In this document: piece by piece, positions 7,883-16,880 of the stretch
Layout: the number at the start of each line of letters is the position of its first letter
How positions within the stretch are numbered: the first letter of the stretch is position 1
Assembly (NCBI RefSeq): GCF_001426905.1
Contig: NZ_LMFQ01000023.1
Span: forward strand, 1-64,000
DNA: 64,000 nucleotides
Origin: Caulobacter sp. Root1455
Lineage (GTDB): Bacteria; Pseudomonadota; Alphaproteobacteria; Caulobacterales; Caulobacteraceae
Direction of reading: 5' to 3'
Program-made: the position numbers and the translations under genes
Notes under the pieces: model-generated
Seen by the model: only the letters and a program-made list of their open reading frames with translations
Told to the model about the DNA's origin: nothing
Databases searched by the model: none

Positions 7883-8752
7883 ATGGTACGAGCCGCCACC
7901 TCCTTCCGCCGCCTGGTCGCGCCCGCCGTTTTGGCCGCCACGGCCGTGATGCTGGCCGCGACCGCCGCCGAGGCCCAGATCCCCGACGTCTTGCAGGCCT
8001 CGGAACAGGCGCTGTACGCGGGGAAATTCGACGCGGCCGTCGCGCCGTTGCGCGCCGCCCTGGCCGCCGACCCGGCGCCCGACGATCGCCTGCGGCTGCT
8101 GCTGCAGCAGATGCGAGTCCACCAGACCCAGCGGCTGTCGGGCAAGATCAGCCCCGACGAGGCGTCCGTGTCGGCGGCGGTCAAGGCCCTGACGCCGGGC
8201 ATCCAGGACCCCGCCCTGCTGGGCCTGGTCGGCCTGCGCGAAACCACCTCGGACTATTTCGAGCGCCTGACCCGCGACCAGACGTCCGAGGTGATGACCC
8301 TGCAGCCGGCCTATCGCGCGGCGGCCGGGCGTCTGACCGACCCCTGCATGCGGGCCGAGGCCCAGTTCTTCGTCGGGCTGATGCCGCAGATCGCTGGCGA
8401 TCCCGCCGCCTCGGGTCCGCCTCTGGCCGAGGCGCTGCGGATCGCCACGGCGGGCCATTGCGACCTGGAGGTCTCCTACGTGCTGCGCCACCAGGCCGTC
8501 GAGCGCGACGCGGCCGGCGACAAGGCCCGGGCGCGCGACCTGATGGCCGAGTCCCTGGCCATTCGCCGGCGGGTCGGCTTCCAGGTCTTCGTCCCCTATT
8601 CCCTGCTGTCGCTGGCCGACGCCGAACAGGCCGTGGGCGAGGCGGAGGCGGCCCGCGGCCACCGCCAGGAGGCCCTGGACCTGGCGCGAAAGCTGGATCT
8701 GCCAGCCCAGGAGGCGGCCGCGCGCGAGGCGTTGGGCGAGAAAGCCGGCTAG
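7883..8752 (+). CDS. Periplasmic TPR-like hypothetical protein
   Basis: A 289-residue protein with a Sec signal peptide (residues 1-31, cleavage near AAEAQ). The mature part is all helical with repeat-like pairs: SEQALYAGKFDAAVAPLRAAL near 39 and RGHRQEALDLARKLDLPAQE near the end read as tetratricopeptide-type helices. Cysteines in DPCMRA and GHCDLE could form a periplasmic disulfide. It probably acts as a binding scaffold in the periplasm. I cannot assign it to a named family, and nothing in the neighbourhood indicates a partner. Confidence 0.8.
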   Translation: MVRAATSFRRLVAPAVLAATAVMLAATAAEAQIPDVLQASEQALYAGKFDAAVAPLRAALAADPAPDDRLRLLLQQMRVHQTQRLSGKISPDEASVSAAVKALTPGIQDPALLGLVGLRETTSDYFERLTRDQTSEVMTLQPAYRAAAGRLTDPCMRAEAQFFVGLMPQIAGDPAASGPPLAEALRIATAGHCDLEVSYVLRHQAVERDAAGDKARARDLMAESLAIRRRVGFQVFVPYSLLSLADAEQAVGEAEAARGHRQEALDLARKLDLPAQEAAAREALGEKAG

Positions 8753-8843
8753 GTCGGAACCGTCCAAGCGCCGCCGTAACGGAACGGGCTTCGCCTCGCG
8801 GGGTTTCTCAGGGGTTCAATTCACTCCTTCAGGAGCATTCCCC

Positions 8844-9278
8844 ATGAAAGTCAGCGACGCGATGACCAGCCAGGTCTCCACCGCCGCCCCCACCGACACC
8901 GTGCGCAAGGTCGCCCAGGTGATGGCCCATGTCGAAACCGGCGCCGTGCCGATCGTCGAGGGCGGCAAGGTGGTCGGCCTGGTCACCGACCGCGACATCG
9001 TCCTGCGCGTGGTCGCCGAGGGCCGCAGCTTCGACAGCCCCATCTCCGAGGCGATGAGCGAGGGCGACGTCCAGAGCGTGCGCGAGGACGACGTCCTGGC
9101 CGACGCCACCGCCAAGATGGCCAGCCACCAGATCCGCCGCCTGGTCGTGCTCAACGAGGCGGGAAACCTGACCGGCATCCTGTCGCTGGGCGACGTGGCC
9201 AAGGACTACGGCGCCAAGCAGGTGGGCAAGACGCTGGAGGACATCTCGGCCGAGCCGGCGGACGCGGCGGCGCAGTAG
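8844..9278 (+). CDS. CBS-domain pair protein
   Basis: A 144-residue stand-alone Bateman module. CBS1 spans about 1-60 (MKVSDAMTSQVSTAAPTDTV, GAVPIVEGGKVVGLVTDRDI) and CBS2 about 66-125 (ISEAMSEGDVQSVREDDVLA, RRLVVLNEAGNLTGILSLGD). The acidic Ala-rich tail is probably disordered. CBS pairs bind adenosine nucleotides and act as energy or redox sensors, often on a partner enzyme. The ligand is not predictable here. A GGAG site (TCAGGAG) lies 10 bp before the ATG. The gene appears monocistronic, followed by a repeat. Confidence 0.92.
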   Translation: MKVSDAMTSQVSTAAPTDTVRKVAQVMAHVETGAVPIVEGGKVVGLVTDRDIVLRVVAEGRSFDSPISEAMSEGDVQSVREDDVLADATAKMASHQIRRLVVLNEAGNLTGILSLGDVAKDYGAKQVGKTLEDISAEPADAAAQ

Positions 9279-9286
9279 CTCACCCC

Positions 9287-9406
9287 CTTGCCCCCACCTG
9301 ACGGCTTCGCCGTCTGTCCGCCCCCATAGGGGGCGGAGGACGAAAGCGCGGACTCCTCTTCCCCCTGTGGGGGAAGACGGTCGCGAAGCGACCCGTAGGG
9401 GGCAAG
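9287..9406. repeat. Paired inverted repeat, family 2 variant (copy a)
   Basis: CTTGCCCCC (9287-9295) and GGGGGCAAG (9398-9406) close a 120-bp element with inner palindromes (GACGGCTTCGCCGTC; CCCCCATAGGGGG; CCCCCTGTGGGGG). It lies between the converging CBS gene and mdh and differs in detail from the other family-2 copies. Confidence 0.75.
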
Positions 9407-9427
9407 TGTCCGCCGCACAAAAGAAAA

Positions 9428-9451
9428 GGGCGGCCCCTCGCGGAGCCGCCC
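9428..9451 (-). terminator. Intrinsic terminator of mdh
   Basis: GGGCGGC (9428-9434) pairs with GCCGCCC (9445-9451). Reading the minus strand, the stem is followed by TTTTCTTTT. It lies 26 bp past the mdh stop. Confidence 0.8.
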
Positions 9452-9476
9452 TTTGTCGTTCTGGATCGAGGATCGC

Positions 9477-10505
<1,029 letters not shown>

Positions 10506-10573
10506 TCAAGCCCCCTTTCCCGTTTCGCTGCAGTGCGGCAAAACTGCCTGAACAACGATAAGGAGGCACGGGG

Positions 10574-11623
10574 ATGAGCAAGACCGATCCGGGGAACTAT
10601 TTCGAGGACTTCCGCCTGGGCCAGGTGATCGTCCACGCCACCCCTCGAACCGTCACCGCCGGCGACGTGGCGCTGTATACGGCGCTGTACGGGCCGCGCT
10701 TTTCGCTGTTCTCGTCCGACGTCTTCGCCCGCGACTGCGGGCTGGAGACCGCGCCGGTCGATCCGCTGGTCGCGTTTCACATCGTGTTCGGCAAGACCGT
10801 GCCGGACATCAGCCTGAACGCCGTGGCCAATCTGGGCTACGCCGAGGGGCGGTTCCTGGCCCCGGTGCATCCGGGCGACACCCTGTCGGCCAAGTCCGAG
10901 GTGATCGGGCTGAAGGAGAACTCCAACGGCAAGACCGGCGTGGTCTATGTCCGCACCACCGGAACCAACCAGCGCGGGGTGGCGGTGCTCAGCTATGTGC
11001 GCTGGGTGATGGTGAGGAAGCGCGACCCCGGCGCGGTGGTCGAGGGCCAGGGCGTGCCGCAGCTGGCGACCGCCGTGGCCGCCGCGGACCTGGTGCCGCC
11101 GCCGGGCCTGGACTTCAAGCGCTACGACTTCGCCCACGCCGGCGCGCCGCACGCCTTCGAGGACTACGCGGTCGGCGAGAAGATCGACCACGTCGACGGC
11201 ATGGTCGTTGAGGAGGCCGAGGCCCAGATGGCCACGCGCCTGTGGCAGAACACCGCCAAGGTCCATTTCAACCAGTTCGAGCGCGCCAAGGACCCGTCGG
11301 GCCGGCGGCTGGTCTATGGCGGGGTGGTGATCTCCACGGCCAAGGCCCTGTCGTTCAACGGCCTGCAGAACGCCGGACTGATCCTGGCGATCAACGGCGG
11401 CCGCCATGTCAGCCCCTATTTCGCCGGCGGCACGGTGTTCGCGTGGTCCGAGATCCTCGACAAGGCCGACCTCGGCCACGGGATCGGCGCCCTGCGCCTG
11501 CGGCTGGTGGCGACGGTGGACCAGCCTTGCGCCGACTTCCCCGACAAGGATGGGGCCGGGGCCTATGCTCCGGGCGTCATCCTCGACTTCGACTATTGGG
11601 CGGCGGTTCCGAAACGTGGCTGA
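10574..11623 (+). CDS. mch: Mesaconyl-CoA hydratase (beta-methylmalyl-CoA dehydratase), MaoC-type
   Basis: A 349-residue protein made of two MaoC/hot-dog halves. The first opens with GNYFEDFRLGQVIVHATPRT and TAGDVALYTALYGPRF; the second half follows from about residue 185 (AFEDYAVGEKIDHVDG). Length and opening match the mesaconyl-CoA hydratase of the ethylmalonyl-CoA pathway, which interconverts mesaconyl-CoA and beta-methylmalyl-CoA during acetyl-CoA assimilation. A CitE-like lyase, which could handle related malyl-CoA esters, lies 1.6 kb downstream. GGAGG-like site before the ATG. The HIT gene overlaps its end by 8 bp. A different hot-dog hydratase activity cannot be excluded. Confidence 0.85.
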   Translation: MSKTDPGNYFEDFRLGQVIVHATPRTVTAGDVALYTALYGPRFSLFSSDVFARDCGLETAPVDPLVAFHIVFGKTVPDISLNAVANLGYAEGRFLAPVHPGDTLSAKSEVIGLKENSNGKTGVVYVRTTGTNQRGVAVLSYVRWVMVRKRDPGAVVEGQGVPQLATAVAAADLVPPPGLDFKRYDFAHAGAPHAFEDYAVGEKIDHVDGMVVEEAEAQMATRLWQNTAKVHFNQFERAKDPSGRRLVYGGVVISTAKALSFNGLQNAGLILAINGGRHVSPYFAGGTVFAWSEILDKADLGHGIGALRLRLVATVDQPCADFPDKDGAGAYAPGVILDFDYWAAVPKRG

Positions 11624-12041
11624 GTTCTCGCTCGATCTGGCCTTCGTCGCCACCGCCGCCGACCTGGGCGAGCTGCCGCTGTGCCATGCCCGGCTGCAGC
11701 TCGACGCCCGCTATCCGTGGATCGTGCTGGTTCCCCGCATCGCCGGCGCTCGCGAGCTGGAGGACCTGTCCGCCGCCGACCGCGCGCGGCTGATCGAGGA
11801 GACGGTGCTGGCCGGCGCCGCCGTCCGCGCCGTGGCGGACGTCCTGGGCGTGCCGGTCGACAAGCTCAATGTCGGCGCCCTGGGCAATGTCACGCCGCAG
11901 CTGCATGTCCACGTGGTCGGTCGCCGGCGCGGCGATCCGGCCTGGCCGGGTCCGGTCTGGGGGCATTCGCCGGGCGCGGCCTACAAGGCCGCGACGCTGG
12001 AGCGGGCGGTCGCGGCGGCGCGGGCGGCGCTGGGGCTCTGA
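11616..12041 (+). CDS. HIT family protein
   Basis: A 141-residue histidine-triad nucleotide hydrolase/transferase-like protein, starting at a GTG that overlaps the stop of mch (GTGGCTGA). The family core is present: ARLQLDARYPWIVLVPR, VDKLNVGALGNVTPQLHVHV. The triad reads Q-L-H-V-H-V-V, so the first of the three usual histidines is Gln while the catalytic central His and third His remain. Members cleave nucleoside phosphoramidates or nucleotide conjugates; the substrate here is unknown. It is translationally coupled to mch. Confidence 0.88.
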   Translation: MAEFSLDLAFVATAADLGELPLCHARLQLDARYPWIVLVPRIAGARELEDLSAADRARLIEETVLAGAAVRAVADVLGVPVDKLNVGALGNVTPQLHVHVVGRRRGDPAWPGPVWGHSPGAAYKAATLERAVAAARAALGL

Positions 12042-12058
12042 ACCCACACCCATAACCG

Positions 12059-12187
12059 CCGTCATCCCGGGCCTTGTGCCCGGGACCCCTGGTTCAGCTG
12101 ACGGTGAAGCGAAATGGCGCGCTGGCGCGCCACACCCCTGCCCTTGCGGCGGACGGAGGGGTCCCGGGCGCAAGGCCGGGATGACGG
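12059..12187. repeat. Paired inverted repeat, family 3 (copy a)
   Basis: The left end CCGTCATCCCGGGCCTTG and right end CAAGGCCGGGATGACGG are near-perfect inverse copies. Between them an inner pair (CGGGACCCCT / AGGGGTCCCGGG) extends the stem, and GGCGCGCTGGCGCGCC forms the apex. A second copy is at 48996-49125. It lies between the converging HIT gene and the 12203-13252 gene. Confidence 0.9.
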
Positions 12188-12202
12188 TTGAAAGGGGGAG
12201 GC

Positions 12203-13252
12203 CTACTTCTTTTTCTTTTTGGCCGAGCTCTTGGCCGTCGCCTTGCCCTTGGCCTTCGAGCCCTTGGCGGCCGTCGCCTTGCCCTTCGCGCCCTTCTTGC
12301 CCTTGGCCGTCGTCGCCTTGCCCTTGCCGCCCTTCTTGGTGGCGGCCGCGCACTTGGCCTTGGCGGCTTTCAGGGCCTTGCCGGTCTTGCCCTTGGTCGA
12401 GCAGGCCGGGGCTTTGGCGGGGGCCTCGGCGACCACGCGGGGCGCGGCGCGGGGCGCGCCCCAGATCACCGGGCCGCGGCCGGTCGGCACATAGCCGGGC
12501 GGCAAGGTGGCCTGGGCCACGCGATGGGCGGTGACCAGGGTCTCGACGCCGTTCTCGTTGAGCTTGCCGCTCCACGACCCGTCGCCGCGCGGCGTCAGGT
12601 CCAGGGTCGCCAGCTGGCCGGGACGCGGCGAGAACCGGGCGAGAAAGCCGTTGTAGGAGCGGTCGACGAAATCGATCAGGCCGGTGGAGCCCACCGTTCC
12701 GGGCCGGCGCACGTCGCGCCAGGCGCCTTCCAGCCCGTCATAGCCGCCGACCTTGTCGACCAGCTGCAGCGCATAGAGTGACGCGCCGTCCGGGCCCTCG
12801 ATCGACCAGCCGCCGTCCAGCGGGCCCTGCAGGCCCTGGGCGGCCAGGATCGAGCCCTTGACCCGCAGGTCGTAGGCCTCGGCCGTCGGCACATAGCCTC
12901 CCGGCGCGATGGCATGGTTGGGCAGCTCGTCCGGATCCGGCGCGGGGATCGGCAGGATGGTGGGCTTGTGCGGCGGGGCCGGCGCCTGGGGCGCGGCGTC
13001 CTCCTCGTCGGTGGTCTGCGGACCGCTCTGGGCGATCAGGTCGGCCAGCGGGTCGACGGCCTGGTCGGCCGAGGTCGCGGTGTCCGGGGCCGGCGGCGCG
13101 GCCACGACGGGCGGGGTGTTCGGATCGACGGGCGCGGCCTGGGCCGGCGGGCCGGCCGGCGCGGATTGCACGGGCGCTGTCGCGACCGGCGCCTCCTGAG
13201 CCAGAACGGGGGCGGCGGCGAGGGCCAGCAGGGAGATCAGGAGCGCGCGCAT
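12203..13252 (-). CDS. Secreted protein with histone H1-like Lys/Ala tail
   Basis: A 349-residue protein I cannot assign. Residues 1-18 are a signal peptide ending VLAQE. A Pro/Ala-rich low-complexity stretch follows to about 110. A folded central domain spans about 115-270 (GGYVPTAEAYDLRVKGSILA, WSIEGPDGASLYALQLVDKV, DFVDRSYNGFLARFSPRPG, PRGDGSWSGKLNENG), beta-rich as in small periplasmic or outer-membrane assembly factors. The last 65 or so residues are almost only Lys, Ala, Gly, Thr and Ser (KGKATTAKGKKGAKGK) and end KKKKK, like the C-terminal domain of histone H1. Export would place this basic tail in the envelope, where it could bind LPS, peptidoglycan or DNA. Confidence 0.8.
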   Translation of the reverse strand: MRALLISLLALAAAPVLAQEAPVATAPVQSAPAGPPAQAAPVDPNTPPVVAAPPAPDTATSADQAVDPLADLIAQSGPQTTDEEDAAPQAPAPPHKPTILPIPAPDPDELPNHAIAPGGYVPTAEAYDLRVKGSILAAQGLQGPLDGGWSIEGPDGASLYALQLVDKVGGYDGLEGAWRDVRRPGTVGSTGLIDFVDRSYNGFLARFSPRPGQLATLDLTPRGDGSWSGKLNENGVETLVTAHRVAQATLPPGYVPTGRGPVIWGAPRAAPRVVAEAPAKAPACSTKGKTGKALKAAKAKCAAATKKGGKGKATTAKGKKGAKGKATAAKGSKAKGKATAKSSAKKKKK

Positions 13253-13264
13253 CGGGCTTTCGGT

Positions 13265-14143
13265 CTAGGCGGCCGAGCGTTCGGCGATGGCGGCGGCCAC
13301 CGCCACCAGCCGCTGCGCCTGAACCAAATGCAGCCGCTCGGCCATCTTGCCCTCGACCCGCAGCGCGCCCTTGCCGGCGTTCTCCGGGGCGGCGAAGGCG
13401 GCGATCACCGCCTGGCTCCAGGCGATCTCGTCGGCGGTCGGCGAGAAGGCGCGGTTGCAGATCTCCAGGTGCTTGGGGTGGATCAGGGTCTTGCCGTCGA
13501 AGCCGAAGTCGACGGCCTGGCCGCAGACCGCCGCCAGGGCGTCCAGGTCCTCGATGTCGTTGTGCACCCCGTCCAGGATGGTCAGGCCGTGGGCCCGGGC
13601 GGCGGCCACCGACAGCGACAGGATCGGCAGGAAGGCCTCGCGGCCCGGCGTCTGGCGGGCCCGCATCTCCTTGGCCAGGTCGTTGACCCCCATCACCCAG
13701 CCGGTCAGGCGGGTGGTGCGCGACGCCGCGGCGATCTCCCACAGGTGGAAGGCGGCCTTGCCGGTCTCGATCATGGTCCACAGCCTGGTGGCGGCCGGGG
13801 CGGCGTGCAGCGCGGCCTGGTAGGCGTAGACGTCGGCGGCGTCGTTGACCTTCGGCACGAGGACCGCGTCGGGGCCGGCCTCGGCGGCGGCCTTCAGGTC
13901 GGCCTCGCCCCAGGGGGTGTCCAGGCCGTTGGTGCGGATGACGATCTCGCGCGGGCCGAAGCCCCCGGCCTTGACCGCCGCGACGGCGGCGTCGCGGGCC
14001 GCTTCCTTCATGTCCGGAGCGACGGCGTCCTCAAGGTCCAGGATGATCACGTCCGCGTCCAGGGTGCGCGCCTTGTCCACCGCCTTGGCGTTGGAGGCGG
14101 GCATGTAGAGGGCGCTGCGGCGCGGCCGGGCGATGTCGGACAT
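13265..14143 (-). CDS. HpcH/HpaI aldolase family (CitE-like) CoA-ester lyase or thioesterase
   Basis: A 292-residue TIM-barrel enzyme of the citrate-lyase-beta/malyl-CoA lyase family: RPRRSALYMPASNAKAVDKA at the start, DVIILDLEDAVAPD with metal and substrate acids, EIVIRTNGLDTPW, AVLVPKVND, MIETGKAAFH with the metal-binding Glu, and GFDGKTLIHP at the end. The LYMPASN opening is closer to (3S)-malyl-CoA thioesterase-like (Mcl2) proteins than to L-malyl-CoA lyase (Mcl1), which would make it a late ethylmalonyl-CoA-pathway enzyme beside mch. I chose the ATG at 14143, preceded by GGGAG, over an upstream frame extension lacking family similarity. The exact reaction is unresolved. Confidence 0.85.
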   Translation of the reverse strand: MSDIARPRRSALYMPASNAKAVDKARTLDADVIILDLEDAVAPDMKEAARDAAVAAVKAGGFGPREIVIRTNGLDTPWGEADLKAAAEAGPDAVLVPKVNDAADVYAYQAALHAAPAATRLWTMIETGKAAFHLWEIAAASRTTRLTGWVMGVNDLAKEMRARQTPGREAFLPILSLSVAAARAHGLTILDGVHNDIEDLDALAAVCGQAVDFGFDGKTLIHPKHLEICNRAFSPTADEIAWSQAVIAAFAAPENAGKGALRVEGKMAERLHLVQAQRLVAVAAAIAERSAA

Positions 14144-14285
14144 GAGGCTCCCGCTGGACTTCTTGGTCTTGTGCTTCCTCTTAAGCATCTGAAGCGCCGC
14201 ACCGGAAGCCGTCACACGCGACAACAGCAGAACCGCGTCCAGATTCGCCAGACACAATCCCCGGGAACGGGGTTAAGCTCGGGGC

Positions 14286-14666
14286 ATGACCACGCGCTAC
14301 GACGACACCGCCAAGAACGTCCTGGGCCAGGAGCTGCAGCCCTGCTCGCTGAACCCGGTGACCGGCTTCTATCGCAACGGCTGCTGCGAGACCGGGCCGC
14401 ACGATCTGGGCCTGCACACGGTGTGCGCGGTGATGACCGCCGAGTTCCTGGCCTTCTCGGCGGCCACCGGCAACGACCTGTCGACCCCGCGCCCGGAATA
14501 CGCGTTCCGGGGCCTGGTCGCCGGCGATCGCTGGTGCCTGTGCGCCGGCCGCTGGAAGGAGGCCCTGGACGCCGGCGTCGCCCCACCGGTGGTGCTGGAG
14601 GCCAGCCACGAGGAGATGCTGGCGGTGGTCCCGCTGGGCGTGCTGAAGGACCACGCGGCGGCGTGA
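14286..14666 (+). CDS. DUF2237 family protein
   Basis: A 126-residue cytosolic protein of the DUF2237 family. Characteristic segments are KNVLGQELQPCSLNPVTGF, YRNGCCETGPHDLGLHTVCA, TAEFLAFSAATGNDLSTP, LVAGDRWCLCAGRW and PPVVLEASHEEML. Six cysteines in conserved positions suggest metal binding or redox activity, but no role is known. The ATG at 14286 follows a short leader divergent from the CitE-like gene. Assignment to the family is firm. Confidence 0.9.
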   Translation: MTTRYDDTAKNVLGQELQPCSLNPVTGFYRNGCCETGPHDLGLHTVCAVMTAEFLAFSAATGNDLSTPRPEYAFRGLVAGDRWCLCAGRWKEALDAGVAPPVVLEASHEEMLAVVPLGVLKDHAAA

Positions 14667-14691
14667 GGACATTCAAGGTCTGAGACGAAAG

Positions 14692-14777
14692 CCTCGTCCT
14701 TCGACAAGCTCAGGATGAGGTTTTTCTGTCGCTCGGCCTGTCAAAGGTCCTCATCCTGAGCCTGTCGAAGGACGAGG
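14692..14777. repeat. Paired inverted repeat, family 1 (copy c)
   Basis: Arms at 14692-14720 and 14749-14777, spaced by 28 bp, between the converging DUF2237 and flavoprotein genes, where it could serve as a bidirectional terminator. Confidence 0.92.
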
Positions 14778-14806
14778 ACCTCGCACCGGGGCCAGTGTGG
14801 ATCGGC

Positions 14807-16204
14807 CTAGACCAGCGGCTTCAGCTCCCCCAGCATCGTCGGGATCAGCTCCGACACCGTCGGGTGGATGTGCACCGCGCGCTGGATCGTCGTGTAGGGC
14901 GCCTTGGCGTACATGATGTCGATCATGCCGTGGATCGCCTCGTCGCCGTTCAGGCCCAGGATCGCCGCGCCGAGGATCTGCTTGGTCTCGGCGTCGACCA
15001 CCACCTTCATGAAGCCTTGGGTCTCGCCCTTCTCGACCGCCCGGCCGACCCGGGTCATCGGGCGCTTGCCGACCAGCAGCGGGCGGCCCGTGGCGCGGGC
15101 CTCGGCCTCGGTCATGCCGACCCGGCCCAGCGGCGGGTCGATGAACAGGCCGTAGCAGGTGATGCGGTCGCTGACCTTCCGAGGGTCGTTGTCCAGGAGG
15201 TTGGCGGCGATGATCTCGAAGTCGTTGTAGGCGGTGTGGGTGAAGGCGCCCTTGCCGTTGCAGTCGCCCATCGCCCAGACGCCGGGATGGCTGGTCCTCA
15301 GCTGGTCGTCGACGACCACGTAGCCGCGTTTATCGAGGTCGATACCGGCCTTGTCCAAACCCAGGTCGTCGGTGTTGGGCTTGCGGCCGATGGCCAGCAG
15401 CACGTGCGAGCCGGTCACCTGCGGCGCGCCGTCCTCGCAGGTGACATGGACGCAAACCCCTTCGTCACAGGGGGCGAAGGCGATGCATTCGGCGTTGAGG
15501 CGGACGTTCACCCCCTCGGCCTCGAGGATCTCGCGCACGGCGTCGGAGATCTCGGGATCCTCGCGGCCGATCAGGCGCGGACCCATCTCGACCACGGTGA
15601 CCTTGGCGCCGAAGCGCCGGTACATCTGGGCGAACTCAAGGCCGATATAGCTGCCGCCGACGATCACCAGATGCCGGGGCAACGCCTCGACCTCCATCAT
15701 GCCGACATTGGTCAGGTATCTGATTTGGTCCAATCCCGGCATGTCGGGCGCGTTGGCGCGGCCGCCGACATTGAGGAAGATCTTCGGGGCGGTCAGCAGG
15801 TCGTCGCCGACCCGCACGGTCTCGGCGCCCTCGAAGCGGGCGTGGCCCCGGAAGACCGTGCAGCCCTTCATGCCGCCCAGCCACTTTTCCAGGTTGCCCC
15901 GGGCGTTGAGCGTGACGGTCCGGGCGCGGTCGTGGACGCGCTTCATGTCGACGCCGACTTCACCTTGCAGGACCACGCCGTACTCCGCCGCCCGCCGCGC
16001 CAGGTGGGCGGCGTAGGCGCTGGCCACCAGGGTCTTGGTCGGCATGCAGCCGGTGTTGACGCAGGTTCCGCCGAAGTCCTTGCGTTCGATCAGGGCGACG
16101 GTCCAGCCGGCGTCGGTCAGCCGTCCGGCCAGGGACGGGCCCGCCTGCCCGGCCCCGATGATGATGGCGTCGAAGGCGCGCCTTTCGGGAATGGGGCCCG
16201 ACAT
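14807..16204 (-). CDS. Mercuric reductase-like FAD/NAD(P) disulfide oxidoreductase
   Basis: A 465-residue class I pyridine nucleotide-disulfide oxidoreductase. The FAD site is AIIIGAGQAGPSLAGRL, the redox disulfide is C48/C53 in GGTCVNTGCMPTKTL, the NAD(P) site is VIVGGSYIGLEFAQMYRRFG, and the second FAD motif is GVWAMGDCNG. The C-terminal HIHPTVSEL gives the His-Glu pair that protonates the active thiol. It lacks the N-terminal heavy-metal domain and C-terminal vicinal cysteines of true MerA, so mercury reduction is unlikely; an uncharacterised dithiol or quinone substrate is more probable. The start codon directly abuts the stop of the DUF4126 gene. Confidence 0.92.
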   Translation of the reverse strand: MSGPIPERRAFDAIIIGAGQAGPSLAGRLTDAGWTVALIERKDFGGTCVNTGCMPTKTLVASAYAAHLARRAAEYGVVLQGEVGVDMKRVHDRARTVTLNARGNLEKWLGGMKGCTVFRGHARFEGAETVRVGDDLLTAPKIFLNVGGRANAPDMPGLDQIRYLTNVGMMEVEALPRHLVIVGGSYIGLEFAQMYRRFGAKVTVVEMGPRLIGREDPEISDAVREILEAEGVNVRLNAECIAFAPCDEGVCVHVTCEDGAPQVTGSHVLLAIGRKPNTDDLGLDKAGIDLDKRGYVVVDDQLRTSHPGVWAMGDCNGKGAFTHTAYNDFEIIAANLLDNDPRKVSDRITCYGLFIDPPLGRVGMTEAEARATGRPLLVGKRPMTRVGRAVEKGETQGFMKVVVDAETKQILGAAILGLNGDEAIHGMIDIMYAKAPYTTIQRAVHIHPTVSELIPTMLGELKPLV

Positions 16205-16669
16205 CTACTTGACCGCGGTGACGATCAGGATCGCGCCGCCGACCGCGACGACGTCTTCGATCAGGCCGGCCGGCAGGTCCTTGCCGACCGCCTTGGCCAG
16301 GCGGCCGCGGACGTCCGCTCCGCCCAGCGTGCCGATCACCGCGCCGATCGCCCCGGCGACCGCGCCGCCGATCCAGGCGCCGCCACTCATGCCGATCGCC
16401 GCGCCGCAGAAGGCGCCGCTGACGATGCGGGTCCCGAACTGGGCCGGAACCTTGCGGCTGGGGGTCTGGGGCAGCTGGTCGCCGATCAACTCCAGCACGG
16501 CCAGGGCGGTGAACACCCAGGTGGCGATCGTGCCGCCCACCCACTCCAGCGGCGTGCCCGTCAGCGGGATCAGGCCCAGGTGCGCGCCCCAGGCGACGGC
16601 GGCCGGGGCGGTCATGGCGCGCAGGCCGGCGACCACGCCGATCAGCAGAGCGAACAGATAGAGGGACAT
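16205..16669 (-). CDS. DUF4126 family membrane protein
   Basis: A 154-residue inner-membrane protein with about four hydrophobic segments. DUF4126 features: MSLYLFALLIGVVAGLRAMT, APAAVAWGAHLGLIPL, ELIGDQLPQTPSRKVPAQFG and a Gly/Ala-rich GAFCGAAIGMSGGAWIGGAV helix. Function unknown. I chose the ATG at 16669 over the upstream Arg-rich extension because the membrane-inserting N-terminus begins there. The stop (16205-16207) is immediately followed by the ATG of the flavoprotein, so the two form an operon. Confidence 0.88.
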   Translation of the reverse strand: MSLYLFALLIGVVAGLRAMTAPAAVAWGAHLGLIPLTGTPLEWVGGTIATWVFTALAVLELIGDQLPQTPSRKVPAQFGTRIVSGAFCGAAIGMSGGAWIGGAVAGAIGAVIGTLGGADVRGRLAKAVGKDLPAGLIEDVVAVGGAILIVTAVK

Positions 16670-16760
16670 GCGGGTCTCCGTTGAGCGCCGCCGTGATCTG
16701 GCCCGCCGCGCGATCAAATCGCAAGAGCGAACGCCGTTCTTGAACGTTTCGGCTTAAGCG

Positions 16761-16872
16761 CCGTGCGTCCTTCGAGGCCCGCTTCGCGGGCGCCTCAGGA
16801 TGAGGAGCTTTGTTGCCACTGAATTCCTCATCCTGAGGTGCGAGGCGCAGCCGAGCCTCGAAGGACGCACGG
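16761..16872. repeat. Paired inverted repeat, family 4
   Basis: CCGTGCGTCCTTCGAGGC at the left and GCCTCGAAGGACGCACGG at the right are exact inverse copies. Inner parts pair CCTCAGGATGAGG with CCTCATCCTGAGG. The CTCAGGATGAG segment is shared with family 1, so the two may be related. Single copy in this window, in the gap upstream of DUF4126. Confidence 0.9.
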
Positions 16873-16880
16873 TGGCCGGT

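Noticed and set aside
14807-16204. True mercuric reductase (MerA)
   Set aside because: No N-terminal heavy-metal domain, no C-terminal vicinal cysteine pair, and no mer genes nearby.
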